A stretch of 64,000 nt of DNA, from contig NZ_CP092431.1 of NCBI RefSeq assembly GCF_022385335.1, positions 7,440,001 to 7,504,000 of the forward strand, given 5' to 3'. A model generated the notes under the pieces. It saw nothing but the letters and a program-made list of their open reading frames with translations, ran no database searches and was not told where the DNA came from. How positions within the stretch are numbered: the stretch's first letter is position 1; every line of letters begins with the position of its first letter. The translations under genes and the position numbers were made by a program. This document shows, piece after piece, positions 42,456 through 50,815 of this stretch. The stretch comes from Streptomyces deccanensis (lineage in GTDB: Bacteria > Actinomycetota > Actinomycetes > Streptomycetales > Streptomycetaceae).

Positions 42456-42491
42456 GAGGCGACGGTACGAGCGTTTCTGACGGTCCGTCAA
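42456..42491 (-). promoter_or_regulatory. SDR promoter with palindromic operator
   Basis: On the minus strand TTGACG (42491-42486), an 18-base spacer and TACCGT (42467-42462) lie 6 bases before the ATG. A perfect 13-base palindrome TGACGGACCGTCA (42490-42478) overlaps the -35, a typical repressor (TetR/GntR-like) site. No obvious repressor gene is adjacent. Confidence 0.6.
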
Positions 42492-43354
42492 TCAGATGTG
42501 CGGCGTCGGGTTCCGTGTGCGGTGCGGGGGTGCGCGCGAGACGTTCTGGCGGTGCCGGGCGCCGGTGCCGGTCCCGATTGGCAGGTGGGGCACCAGTAGG
42601 TGGGGCGTTCCCGGGAACCGTCGCCCTGGTCGGCCGCGCGGACGGGGGTCTGGCAGCGCAGGCACGGCCGAGGGGCCCGGCCGTACACGAACAGGTCGTG
42701 ATGGCGGTGGCCGGTGGTGCTGCGGATCGGGCGGTCGCGGTTGGCTTCGAGGAGCTTCTTGGCGAGGACGGGCAACCGGGCGGCGAGGTCCTCGGGAAGG
42801 GCGCCGACGGGGAGCCAGGGGGTGACCCGGAGCAGGAAGCAGAGTTCGCTCTTGTAGACGTTGCCGATGCCGGCGAGATTGCGCTGGTCCAGCAGTGCCT
42901 CGCCGAGGGGGCGCGCGGGGTCGCTCAGGAGGTTGGTGAGGGCTCGGTCGGGGTCCCAGTCCGGTCCGAGCAGGTCGGGGCCGAGGTGGCCGACGGCGCG
43001 GGACTCGTCGACGGTACGGATCAGCTCCAGCACGGGGAGGCGGTAGCCGACGGCCGTGCGGTCGACGGTGCCCAGGATGGCGCGGATCTGGTGCGCCGGG
43101 CCGCCGCGCCAGCGCTCGTCGTTGCCGTACACCTTCCAGGAGCCGTCCATCCGCAGGTGGGAGTGGAGGGTCAGGCCGCCTTCGATGCGGGTGAGGAGGT
43201 GCTTGCCCCGGGGGGTGACGTCCAGGACGGTGCGGCCGGTGAGGTCGGCCGTGGCGAACTTCGGGACCCTCAGGTCGGAGCGGGACAGGACCTTGCCGGC
43301 GAGGGCGGTGTCGAGTCGTCTCGCCGTCTGCCAGACGGTGTCACCTTCGGGCAT
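42488..43354 (-). CDS. nei: DNA glycosylase/AP lyase of the Fpg/Nei family (Nei2-like)
   Basis: 288-residue base-excision repair enzyme for oxidised pyrimidines. The catalytic N-terminus PEGDT (Pro2, Glu3) is intact. Lys51 (RGKHLL) and the H2TH region (QRNLAGIGNVYKSELCF, 158-174) are present. The C-terminal zinc finger has Cys231, Cys234, Cys255 and Cys258. A basic Arg/Thr-rich tail follows. It lies 125 bases downstream of lhr on the same strand. Lhr and Nei are likewise linked in other Actinobacteria. Confidence 0.93.
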   Translation of the reverse strand: MPEGDTVWQTARRLDTALAGKVLSRSDLRVPKFATADLTGRTVLDVTPRGKHLLTRIEGGLTLHSHLRMDGSWKVYGNDERWRGGPAHQIRAILGTVDRTAVGYRLPVLELIRTVDESRAVGHLGPDLLGPDWDPDRALTNLLSDPARPLGEALLDQRNLAGIGNVYKSELCFLLRVTPWLPVGALPEDLAARLPVLAKKLLEANRDRPIRSTTGHRHHDLFVYGRAPRPCLRCQTPVRAADQGDGSRERPTYWCPTCQSGPAPAPGTARTSRAHPRTAHGTRRRTSD

Positions 43355-43479
43355 GGGTCAAGGGTGGCATGTCGGGGGACCGGGTGCTCCGGGGACGGCT
43401 GGTCGTCCTCGTGGCACGGAGGGGCGTGGGGGCGCACGGTGGCGGCGCTTCGTGCCCCTGATGTGGGGGCTCTCACGGG

Positions 43480-46400
43480 TCACGCTCGGATGCGCAGGCC
43501 ACGGGGGGTCGCGATGAAGCCTGCTCCTTCCAGGAGGGGGCCGTGGGGGGAGGTGAGGGCGGAGGTGCCGTTCACGCGCTCCACCGTGATCGTGCCCAGG
43601 GAGCCCGCGCGTGCCGCCGCCGAGAGGGCTTCGGCGGCCGGGCGCAGGCGGGGGTCCTCCAGGGGTCTGGCATCGGGGTCGGCGGGCCAGGCCAGGAGGG
43701 TCTTGCCGCCGCGCTCCATGTAGAGGGTCAGCTCGCCGTCGACCAGGACGACCAGGGAGCCCGCCTTGCGGCCCGGTTTGTGCCCGGCCTCGGTGGGGGG
43801 CTCGGGCCAGGGGAGGGCGGCGCCGTAGGCGTTCGCGGGGTCCGCGGCGGCGAGGACGACGGCTCGCGGGGAGGGCGTGGAGCGGGTGCGGTTCGGGGCG
43901 CGGCCGGTGCGGTGGTACGGGTCGGCCTGGGCGGGCGTGGGGTGTCCGTCCGGAGTGCCGTTCGGGGTGCCGACGGGAGTGTCGGGAGTGTACGGGGAGT
44001 CGAAGTCGAGGTTCAGGTCGGGAGCACCGGGGTCGACGGGGGTGAAGGAGGCGGCGTCGATGAAGGTGTCCCACGAGGGCAGGGGCTGTGCTGTGGGGTG
44101 GGCCTCGTCGGCGGAGGTGTACGGGGCGGGGCTCGGCACGGGCTCGTTGCGTTCGCGGGCGTTGGACACCGCGCGGAGGCGGTCCACGGCGCCGTCCATC
44201 GCGAACTGGGCGGCACCCAGGCCCTCGACGACGTAACCGCGGCGGGCCTGGCCGCTCTCCTCGAAGACGGACAGGACGCGGTAGACCGCTGAGAAGCCGC
44301 CCTCGACCCCCTCGGCGCCGACCGCGCCCCGGGTCACGACACCGTGGCGGTCGAGGAGGGTGCGGGCCAGGGCGTGGGCGCGGACGGTGGGATCGGGCTC
44401 ATGGGCGGGGAGGAGGGACCAGCGGCCGGCGACCGTGGGCGGGCCCGTACGGGACTGGGGGCGGGGGGCAGCGGTCAGGGAGCCGTACCGGCCGCGCGGG
44501 ACCGTGCGCTTGGCGCGGTGGGCGGTGGAGCCCGCGGTGCGGCCCGAGCCGAGGAGGGAGCGCATGGGGGTGAGCGTGTCGTTGGTCAGCCGGCCGGACC
44601 AGGCCAGGTCCCAGACGGCGTCGGCCAGTTGGGGGTCGGTGGCGTCGGGGTGGGTGGTCGCGCGGACCTGGTCGGCGATCTGGCGGAAGAAGAGGCCGTA
44701 GCCGCCGGAGAGGGCGCTCAGGATCGACTCGTGGAGCGCGGTCAGTTCCAGGGGGTGAGGCGGTGGGAGGAGGAGGGGGGCCGCGTCCGCCAGATACAGC
44801 GAGACCCAGCCGTCCTTGCCGGGGAGGGCTCCGGCCCCGGCCCAGACGACCTCTCCGGCAGCGGTGAGTTCGTCGAGCATCGCGGGGCTGTAGTTCGCCA
44901 CCCGCGAGGGCAGGACCAGCTTCTCCAGGGCGGAGGCCGGCACGGAGGCGCCCTGGAGCTGTTCGATCGCGCGGACCAGGCCGTCGACGCCGCGCAGTCC
45001 GTGGCCGCCGCCCACGTGCTGCCACTGGGGCAGGAACTGGGCGAGCGCGGCGGGCGGCACCGGCTCCAGCTCATGGCGCAGGGCCGCGAGAGAACGGCGG
45101 CGCAGGCGGCGCAGCACGGCCGCGTCGCACCACTCCTGGCCGATGCCCGCCGGGTGGAACTCGCCCTGCACGACACGGCCGTTCGCCGCCAGACGGTGCA
45201 GCGCGCCGTCCGTGACGGCCGCGCCGAGGCCGAAGCGGGCGGCTGCCGTGGCCGAGGTGAACGGGCCATGCGTGCGGGCGAACCGGGCGAGGAGGTCGCC
45301 GAGGGGGTCCTTGACCGGTTCGGTGAAGGCCTCCGGGACACCGACCGGCAGGGCGGTGCCGAGCGCGTCCCGCAGGCGGCCCGCGTCCTCGATCGCCGCC
45401 CAGTGGTCGGTGCCGGCGACGCGGACGCGGATGGCGCGGCGGGCCCTGGCCAGCTCCGGCGCCCACTGCGGCTCGGCGCCGCGCTCGGCCAACTCGGCGT
45501 CCGTGAGGGGGCCGAGGAGGCGGAGCAGGTCCGCGACGCCTTCGGCGTCCTTGACGCGTCGGTCCTCGGTGAGCCACTGGAGCTCCCGCTCCAGCTCGGT
45601 CAGCACCTCGGCGTCGAGCAGCTCCCGCAGCTCCGCCTGGCCCAACAGCTCGGCGAGCAGCCGGGAGTCCAGCGACAGGGCGGCCGCGCGGCGCTCGGCG
45701 AGCGGGGAGTCGCCCTCGTAGAGGAACTGCGCGACGTAGCCGAAGAGGAGGGAGCGGGCGAAGGGGGAGGGCTCCGGGGTGGTGACCTCGACGAGGCGGA
45801 CCTTGCGGGACTCGATGTCGCCCATCAGCTCGGCGAGGCCGGGGACGTCGAAGACGTCCTGCAGACATTCGCGGACCGCTTCCAGGACGATCGGGAACGA
45901 ACCGAACTCGCTCGCGACCTGGAGCAGTTGGGCCGCGCGCTGGCGCTGCTGCCACAGGGGCGTGCGCCTGCCGGGGTTGCGACGGGGCAGCAGGAGCGCG
46001 CGGGCGGCGCACTCGCGGAAGCGGGAGGCGAACAGGGCCGAGCCGCCCACCTGGTCGGTGACGATCTGATCGATCTCGCCCTTGTCGAAGGCGACGTCCG
46101 CCGCACCGAGCGGGGCCTGCTCGGCGTCGTACTCCGTGCCCGCCTTCATGGGCTCCATGTCGAGCAGGTCCAGGCCCATGAGGTCGGCGTCGGGCAGGCG
46201 CAGCACGATGCCGTCGTCGGCGTGCATCACCTGGGCGTCCATGCCGTACCGCTCGGAGAGCTTGGCGCCGAGGGCGAGCGCCCAGGGGGCATGCACCTGG
46301 GCACCGAAGGGGGAGTGGACGACGACCCGCCAGTCGCCCAGCTCGTCGCGGAAGCGTTCGACGACGATGGTGCGGTCGTCCGGTACGTGGCCGCAGGCCT

Positions 46401-48390
46401 CGCGCTGTTCGGCCAGGTAGGAGAGCACGTTGTCCGCGGCCCAGGCGTCGAGTCCGGCGGTCAGCAGACGGAGTCGGGCGTCCTCCTCGGACAGGGACCC
46501 CACCTCGCGCAGGAACGCGCCGACCGCACGGCCCAGTTCGAGCGGGCGGCCGAGCTGGTCGCCCTTCCAGAACGGCAGGCGGCCCGGGACGCCCGGCGCG
46601 GGGGAGACCAGCACCCGGTCGCGTGTGATGTCCTCGATCCGCCAGGAACTGGTGCCGAGGGTGAACACGTCCCCGACCCGGGACTCGTACACCATCTCCT
46701 CGTCCAGCTCACCGACCCGGCCGCCGCCCTTCTTGGGGTCGGAGCCCGCGAGGAAGACCCCGAAGAGGCCCCGGTCCGGGATCGTGCCCCCGGAGGTGAC
46801 GGCGAGCCGCTGGGCGCCGGGGCGGCCCGTGATCGTGCCGGCGACCCGGTCCCACACCACGCGCGGGCGCAACTCGGCGAAGGCGTCGGACGGATAGCGG
46901 CCCGCGAGCATGTCGAGGACGGCCGTGAACGCGGACTCGGGGAGCGAGGCGAACGGGGCCGCCCGGCGGACGGTGGCGAGGAGGTCGTCGAACTGCCAGG
47001 TGTCCATCGAGGTCATGGCGACGATCTGCTGCGCCAGGACGTCCAGGGGGTTGCCCGGGATCCTCATGGACTCGATGGAGCCGCTGCGCATCCGCTCGGT
47101 GACCACGGCCGACTGCACCAGGTCGCCCCGGTACTTGGGGAAGACCACGCCCGTGGAGACCGCGCCCACCTGGTGCCCGGCCCGGCCCACGCGCTGCAGG
47201 CCCGAAGCGACCGACGGAGGTGACTCCACCTGGACGACGAGGTCCACCGCGCCCATGTCGATGCCCAGTTCGAGGCTGGAGGTGGCGACCACGGCCGGCA
47301 GCCGACCCGCCTTCAGATCCTCCTCGACCAGGGCGCGCTGTTCCTTGGAGACCGAGCCGTGGTGGGCGCGGGCGAGGACCGGGGGCGCTCCCTGGGCCGC
47401 GCCCGAACCGCCCATCAGCTCGGCCGGGGCGTGGTGTTCGTCCAGGGGTTCGCCGGTGGCTCGCTCGTACGCGATCTCGTTGAGCCGGTTGCACAGGCGC
47501 TCCGCGAGGCGCCGGGAGTTGGCGAAGACGATCGTGGAGCGGTGGGCCTGGACGAGGTCGGCGATCCGCTCCTCCACGTGCGGCCAGATCGACGGCCGCT
47601 CCGCGCCCTCGTTGGCGTCGGCGACGGGGGAACCGCCCAGCTCCCCCAGATCCTCCACCGGCACGACCACCGACAGGTCGAACTCCTTGCCGGACGGCGG
47701 CTGGACGATCTCCACCCTGCGGCGCGGGGAGAGATAGCGCGCGACCTCGTCGACGGGCCGCACGGTGGCGGACAGGCCGATACGGCGGGCCGGCCGGGGC
47801 AGCAACTCGTCGAGGCGCTCCAAGGTGAGGGCCAGGTGAGCGCCGCGTTTGGTGCCCGCGACCGCGTGCACCTCGTCCAGGATCACCGTCTCCACGCCCG
47901 TGAGCGCGTCACGGGTGGCCGACGTCAGCATCAAAAACAGCGACTCGGGGGTGGTGATCAGGATGTCCGGCGGGCGGGTCGCCAGGGCCCGGCGCTCGGC
48001 GGCCGGGGTGTCCCCGGAGCGGATGCCCACCTTCACCTCCGGCTCGGGCAGTCCCAGGCGCACCGATTCCTGGCGGATGCCGGTCAGCGGACTGCGCAGG
48101 TTCCGCTCCACGTCCACCGCGAGGGCCTTCAGCGGTGACACGTACAGCACCCGGCAGCGCTTCCTCGGGTCGGCCGGGGGCGGGCTCGACGTCAGCTGGT
48201 CCAGCGCGGCCAGGAACGCGGCCAGCGTCTTGCCGGAGCCGGTCGGGGCGACCACCAGCACGTCCGAGCCCTCGCCGATCGCCCGCCACGCCCCGGCCTG
48301 GGCCGCGGTGGGCGCGGAGAAGGCCCCCGTGAACCAGCCACGGGTGGCGGGGGAGAAGCCGTCGAGGGCTCGATCTGCGGAGCTGACCAT
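43480..48390 (-). CDS. lhr: Lhr-type large ATP-dependent DNA helicase
   Basis: 1636-residue superfamily-2 3'-5' helicase implicated in DNA repair. Walker A APTGSGKT has Lys54. Other motifs are DEVHAVAGTKRG, LSATVRPV, and VATSSLELGIDMGAVDLVVQVESPPSVASGLQRVGRAGHQ. The large Lhr C-terminal domain (about 880-1636) is present, with AADPANAYGAALPWPEPP near the end. An insert at about residues 1450-1535 is rich in Pro/Thr/Asp (DTPVGTPNGTPDGHP) and probably disordered. ATG 48390 sits 6 bases after a CAGGAT hexamer of a RecA-NDp-like promoter, so it is likely leaderless. Mycobacterial lhr is DNA-damage inducible. Confidence 0.95.
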   Translation of the reverse strand: MVSSADRALDGFSPATRGWFTGAFSAPTAAQAGAWRAIGEGSDVLVVAPTGSGKTLAAFLAALDQLTSSPPPADPRKRCRVLYVSPLKALAVDVERNLRSPLTGIRQESVRLGLPEPEVKVGIRSGDTPAAERRALATRPPDILITTPESLFLMLTSATRDALTGVETVILDEVHAVAGTKRGAHLALTLERLDELLPRPARRIGLSATVRPVDEVARYLSPRRRVEIVQPPSGKEFDLSVVVPVEDLGELGGSPVADANEGAERPSIWPHVEERIADLVQAHRSTIVFANSRRLAERLCNRLNEIAYERATGEPLDEHHAPAELMGGSGAAQGAPPVLARAHHGSVSKEQRALVEEDLKAGRLPAVVATSSLELGIDMGAVDLVVQVESPPSVASGLQRVGRAGHQVGAVSTGVVFPKYRGDLVQSAVVTERMRSGSIESMRIPGNPLDVLAQQIVAMTSMDTWQFDDLLATVRRAAPFASLPESAFTAVLDMLAGRYPSDAFAELRPRVVWDRVAGTITGRPGAQRLAVTSGGTIPDRGLFGVFLAGSDPKKGGGRVGELDEEMVYESRVGDVFTLGTSSWRIEDITRDRVLVSPAPGVPGRLPFWKGDQLGRPLELGRAVGAFLREVGSLSEEDARLRLLTAGLDAWAADNVLSYLAEQREACGHVPDDRTIVVERFRDELGDWRVVVHSPFGAQVHAPWALALGAKLSERYGMDAQVMHADDGIVLRLPDADLMGLDLLDMEPMKAGTEYDAEQAPLGAADVAFDKGEIDQIVTDQVGGSALFASRFRECAARALLLPRRNPGRRTPLWQQRQRAAQLLQVASEFGSFPIVLEAVRECLQDVFDVPGLAELMGDIESRKVRLVEVTTPEPSPFARSLLFGYVAQFLYEGDSPLAERRAAALSLDSRLLAELLGQAELRELLDAEVLTELERELQWLTEDRRVKDAEGVADLLRLLGPLTDAELAERGAEPQWAPELARARRAIRVRVAGTDHWAAIEDAGRLRDALGTALPVGVPEAFTEPVKDPLGDLLARFARTHGPFTSATAAARFGLGAAVTDGALHRLAANGRVVQGEFHPAGIGQEWCDAAVLRRLRRRSLAALRHELEPVPPAALAQFLPQWQHVGGGHGLRGVDGLVRAIEQLQGASVPASALEKLVLPSRVANYSPAMLDELTAAGEVVWAGAGALPGKDGWVSLYLADAAPLLLPPPHPLELTALHESILSALSGGYGLFFRQIADQVRATTHPDATDPQLADAVWDLAWSGRLTNDTLTPMRSLLGSGRTAGSTAHRAKRTVPRGRYGSLTAAPRPQSRTGPPTVAGRWSLLPAHEPDPTVRAHALARTLLDRHGVVTRGAVGAEGVEGGFSAVYRVLSVFEESGQARRGYVVEGLGAAQFAMDGAVDRLRAVSNARERNEPVPSPAPYTSADEAHPTAQPLPSWDTFIDAASFTPVDPGAPDLNLDFDSPYTPDTPVGTPNGTPDGHPTPAQADPYHRTGRAPNRTRSTPSPRAVVLAAADPANAYGAALPWPEPPTEAGHKPGRKAGSLVVLVDGELTLYMERGGKTLLAWPADPDARPLEDPRLRPAAEALSAAARAGSLGTITVERVNGTSALTSPHGPLLEGAGFIATPRGLRIRA

Positions 48391-48396
48391 GCCCCC

Positions 48397-48419
48397 ATCC
48401 TGCACCCGACCACTGACAA
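48397..48419 (-). promoter_or_regulatory. RecA-NDp/PafBC-like promoter of lhr
   Basis: Minus strand: TTGTCAGTG (48419-48411), 8-base spacer, CAGGAT (48402-48397). The -35 half is perfect; the -10 has C for T at position 1. Six bases then lead to the ATG. Confidence 0.6.
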
Positions 48420-48501
48420 CGGCCCGGACCTGGGCAAACGGCTCGGAGTGGGACGGGATGAGGGGGCGGGATGAGGGGGCGTGGTGCGGAGGAGGGCGGA
48501 C

Positions 48502-48560
48502 GGGGGTGAGGCGGTCGGCGGTGAGGCTGTTGGCGGTGAGGCGGTCGGGTGAGGCGGGCG
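48502..48560 (+). repeat. 15-bp tandem repeat between lhr and the AraC gene
   Basis: Units GGGGGTGAGGCGGTC, GGCGGTGAGGCTGTT, GGCGGTGAGGCGGTC and a partial fourth. It lies in the divergent promoter region (48391-48626). Confidence 0.75.
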
Positions 48561-48626
48561 GGGGTGGATGCGGCCGGGCGGGGGCCTGTGGGCGTTCGCC
48601 GTTCGGGGCGGCCGCAGAATGGGGGT

Positions 48627-49535
48627 ATGGCGGGTTCGATGGAGCGGGCGAGGCACTGGCGGTACGCGGAGCTGCCCGGGGTCGACCTGCTGCGAGCGAG
48701 GTACGTCCAGAAGAAGTTCGTGCGGCACACCCACGAGAACTTCGTGATCGCGGCCATCGCCGACGGCCTCGAGGTGTTCCACCACGGCGGTGCCGATCAG
48801 TACGCGGGCCCGGGCACCCTGGCCCTCGTCAACCCGGACACTCCCCACACCGGTCGCGCCGGTGTGCCCGAGGGCTGGCGGTACGGCGCCGTCTACCCGT
48901 CCCCGGACGTGGTGGCCGAGATCGCCGCCGAGACCACCACGATCCGCGGCACCCCCAGCTTCGTGCATCCGGTGCTCGACGACCCGTACGCCGCCGGCCT
49001 CGTCCATCAGGTGCTGCGGGCCGTCGACGAGGGCAACGCGTTGGCCGCGGACACCCTGCTGCGGGTCGCCGTGACCCGGCTGCTGCGCCTGAACGGCGGT
49101 CCACTCCCCCAACGGCCCGTCCGTACGGCCGGCACCTCCGCCGCGGCACGCGCGCGTGCGGTGCTGTCGGAGCGGATGGCCGACCCGCCGACCCTGGCGC
49201 AGCTCGCATCCGACCTGGGCACCAGCCCCTTCGCGCTGCTGCGGGCCTTCCGCGCGGCCTACGGCATGCCCCCGCACGCCTGGCTGACCGACGCCCGCGT
49301 GCGGCGGGCGCGGAGCCTGCTCGACGCGGGCACGGCTCCGGTCGATGCCGCCGTCGCCGTCGGCTTCACGGATCAGCCGCACCTCAACCGCCACTTCAGC
49401 CGGATCGTGGGCGTGCCTCCGGGGGCCTACCAGCGCGAACGCATCGGTGGTCCCGACGGCGGGCGGGGGCGGGAGGAGCGCGCGCCCGGACACACGGACG
49501 GCGCGCGGGGGCGCAAGAACGTACAAGACCGATAG
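48627..49535 (+). CDS. AraC-family transcriptional regulator
   Basis: 302-residue regulator. An N-terminal cupin-type effector domain (about 20-150; HTHENFVIAAIADGLEVF, NPDTPHTGRA) is followed by a C-terminal AraC double helix-turn-helix (about 175-275; LAQLASDLGTSPFALLRAFRAAYGMPPHAWLTDARVRRARSLL and VAVGFTDQPHLNRHFSRIVGVPPGAYQRE). It sits immediately upstream of azlCD, which it probably regulates. ATG 48627 is likely, with ATG 48639 as alternative. The arginine/glycine-rich tail is low complexity. Confidence 0.9.
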   Translation: MAGSMERARHWRYAELPGVDLLRARYVQKKFVRHTHENFVIAAIADGLEVFHHGGADQYAGPGTLALVNPDTPHTGRAGVPEGWRYGAVYPSPDVVAEIAAETTTIRGTPSFVHPVLDDPYAAGLVHQVLRAVDEGNALAADTLLRVAVTRLLRLNGGPLPQRPVRTAGTSAAARARAVLSERMADPPTLAQLASDLGTSPFALLRAFRAAYGMPPHAWLTDARVRRARSLLDAGTAPVDAAVAVGFTDQPHLNRHFSRIVGVPPGAYQRERIGGPDGGRGREERAPGHTDGARGRKNVQDR

Positions 49536-49564
49536 CGCCGCCGGCTCGTACCGTCCGGGGCGTG

Positions 49565-50392
49565 GTGAGTGAACAGACAGGTCTCGCGGAGACACGGGAC
49601 GACGGTGGCGGCACGAAACCCGACGGAGCGGTCGTCCGGGACGCCCTGGGAGTGGGGGTGGCCGTCGGTTTGTCCGGGTTCGCCTTCGGGGTGACCTCGG
49701 CCGGCAGCGGACTCAGCCTGCTGCAGACCTGCGCGCTGAGCCTCCTGGTGTTCACCGGGGCCTCCCAGTTCGCTCTGGTGGGCGCGCTCGCGGCCGGCGG
49801 CAACCCCTTCACGGCAGCCGCCGGGGCCTTCTTCCTGGGCGTGCGCAACGCGTTCTACGGGCTGCGTCTGTCACAGATGCTCGCCCTCCCGCGCGCGGTG
49901 CGGCCGTTCGCCGCCCAGTGGGTCATCGACGAGACCACGGCCGTCGCCCTCGCCCAGCCCACCCGGCGTGCCACCCGCATCGGCTTCGCCGTCACCGGGC
50001 TCAGCCTCTACGTGCTGTGGAACCTCACCACGCTGCTCGGCGCGCTCGGTGCGGAGGCCCTCGGCGACACCGATGCCTGGGGGCTCGACGCGGCCGGGCC
50101 CGCTGTCTTCTTGGCCCTTCTCGCGCCGATGCTGAAGACCGCGGGGGAACGGGCCGTCGCGGGCGTCGCCGTCGTCCTGGGGCTGGGCCTGCTGCCGGTC
50201 CTGCCCGCCGGGGTCCCGGTCCTGGTCGCCGCGAGTGCCGCCCCGATCGTCCTCTGGGTGGAGGGGCGCCGCCGCAGGACCGACCGCCCAGGGGGCGAGG
50301 CACGTGGTGAGGCACGTGGTGAAGACGCCGGTGGGCAGCGTCCGCAGGGCGAGGACGGTATGCGCGGCGACACGCAGGGGGACGAGCGGTGA
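49565..50392 (+). CDS. azlC: AzlC-family branched-chain amino acid exporter subunit
   Basis: 275-residue permease, large subunit of the AzlCD/BrnFE exporter of branched-chain amino acids. Motifs: FGVTSAGSGLSLLQTCALSLLVFTGASQFALVGALAAGGNP and FFLGVRNAFYGLRLSQML, with six to seven spans. Two adjacent GTG codons (49562, 49565) can start it; a TACCGT hexamer 7 bases before the first suggests a leaderless message. It overlaps azlD by 4 bases (GTGA). The preceding AraC gene is the likely regulator. Confidence 0.9.
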   Translation: MSEQTGLAETRDDGGGTKPDGAVVRDALGVGVAVGLSGFAFGVTSAGSGLSLLQTCALSLLVFTGASQFALVGALAAGGNPFTAAAGAFFLGVRNAFYGLRLSQMLALPRAVRPFAAQWVIDETTAVALAQPTRRATRIGFAVTGLSLYVLWNLTTLLGALGAEALGDTDAWGLDAAGPAVFLALLAPMLKTAGERAVAGVAVVLGLGLLPVLPAGVPVLVAASAAPIVLWVEGRRRRTDRPGGEARGEARGEDAGGQRPQGEDGMRGDTQGDER

Positions 50393-50697
50393 ACGTCTGG
50401 ATCGCGGTCGTCGTCACCGCCGTCGGCTGCTACGCGGTCAAGCTGATCGGCCTGCTGGTGCCGGAGGGCGTCCTGGAACGCCCCCTCGTGCAACGCCTCG
50501 CCGCCCTGCTGCCGGTGGCCCTTCTCGCCGCCCTCACAGCCCAGCAGACCTTCGCCGACGGTCACGACCTGGTGGTGGACGCGAGGGCCGCGGGGCTCGC
50601 CGCGGCCGCCGTGGCGCTGCTCCTGCGGGCCCCCTTCCTGGTCGTCGTGGCCGCGGCGGTGCTCGTGACGGCGGGGGCGCGGGCGATCACGGGCTGA
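50389..50697 (+). CDS. azlD: AzlD-family branched-chain amino acid exporter subunit
   Basis: 102-residue small subunit of the exporter with three or four membrane spans (WIAVVVTAVGCYAVKLIGLLVP; LLPVALLAALTAQQTF; AAAAVALLLRAPFLVVVAAAVLV). The GTG start overlaps the azlC stop. Gene pair, size and topology fit AzlD. Confidence 0.9.
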   Translation: MNVWIAVVVTAVGCYAVKLIGLLVPEGVLERPLVQRLAALLPVALLAALTAQQTFADGHDLVVDARAAGLAAAAVALLLRAPFLVVVAAAVLVTAGARAITG

Positions 50698-50720
50698 CGG
50701 TCGCCGTGGCTGTCCGTACG

Positions 50721-50792
50721 GCACGCACGCACACGCACGCAGGCATACGCACACGCGCGTGCCGGATGCACTCACGTGTGCGCGTGCGTGCC
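50721..50792. terminator. Alternating CA/CG-TG hairpin, convergent terminator
   Basis: Left arm GCACGCACGCACACGC (from 50721) is complementary, with a 2-base bulge, to GTGTGCGCGTGCGTGC (50775-50790). The stretch alternates purine and pyrimidine almost perfectly, so it could also adopt Z-DNA. It lies between azlD and the convergent cyclase-fold gene. Confidence 0.6.
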
Positions 50793-50815
50793 GACAAACC
50801 CCCAGCCGGCAGGCC

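Noticed and set aside
44344..47223. A 959-codon open frame antisense to lhr
   Set aside because: Same GC-driven effect; no motif, and lhr helicase motifs are intact on the other strand.
47655..47680. CTGTCGGTG on the minus strand within lhr
   Set aside because: No matching -10 element at 8-base spacing, and intragenic.
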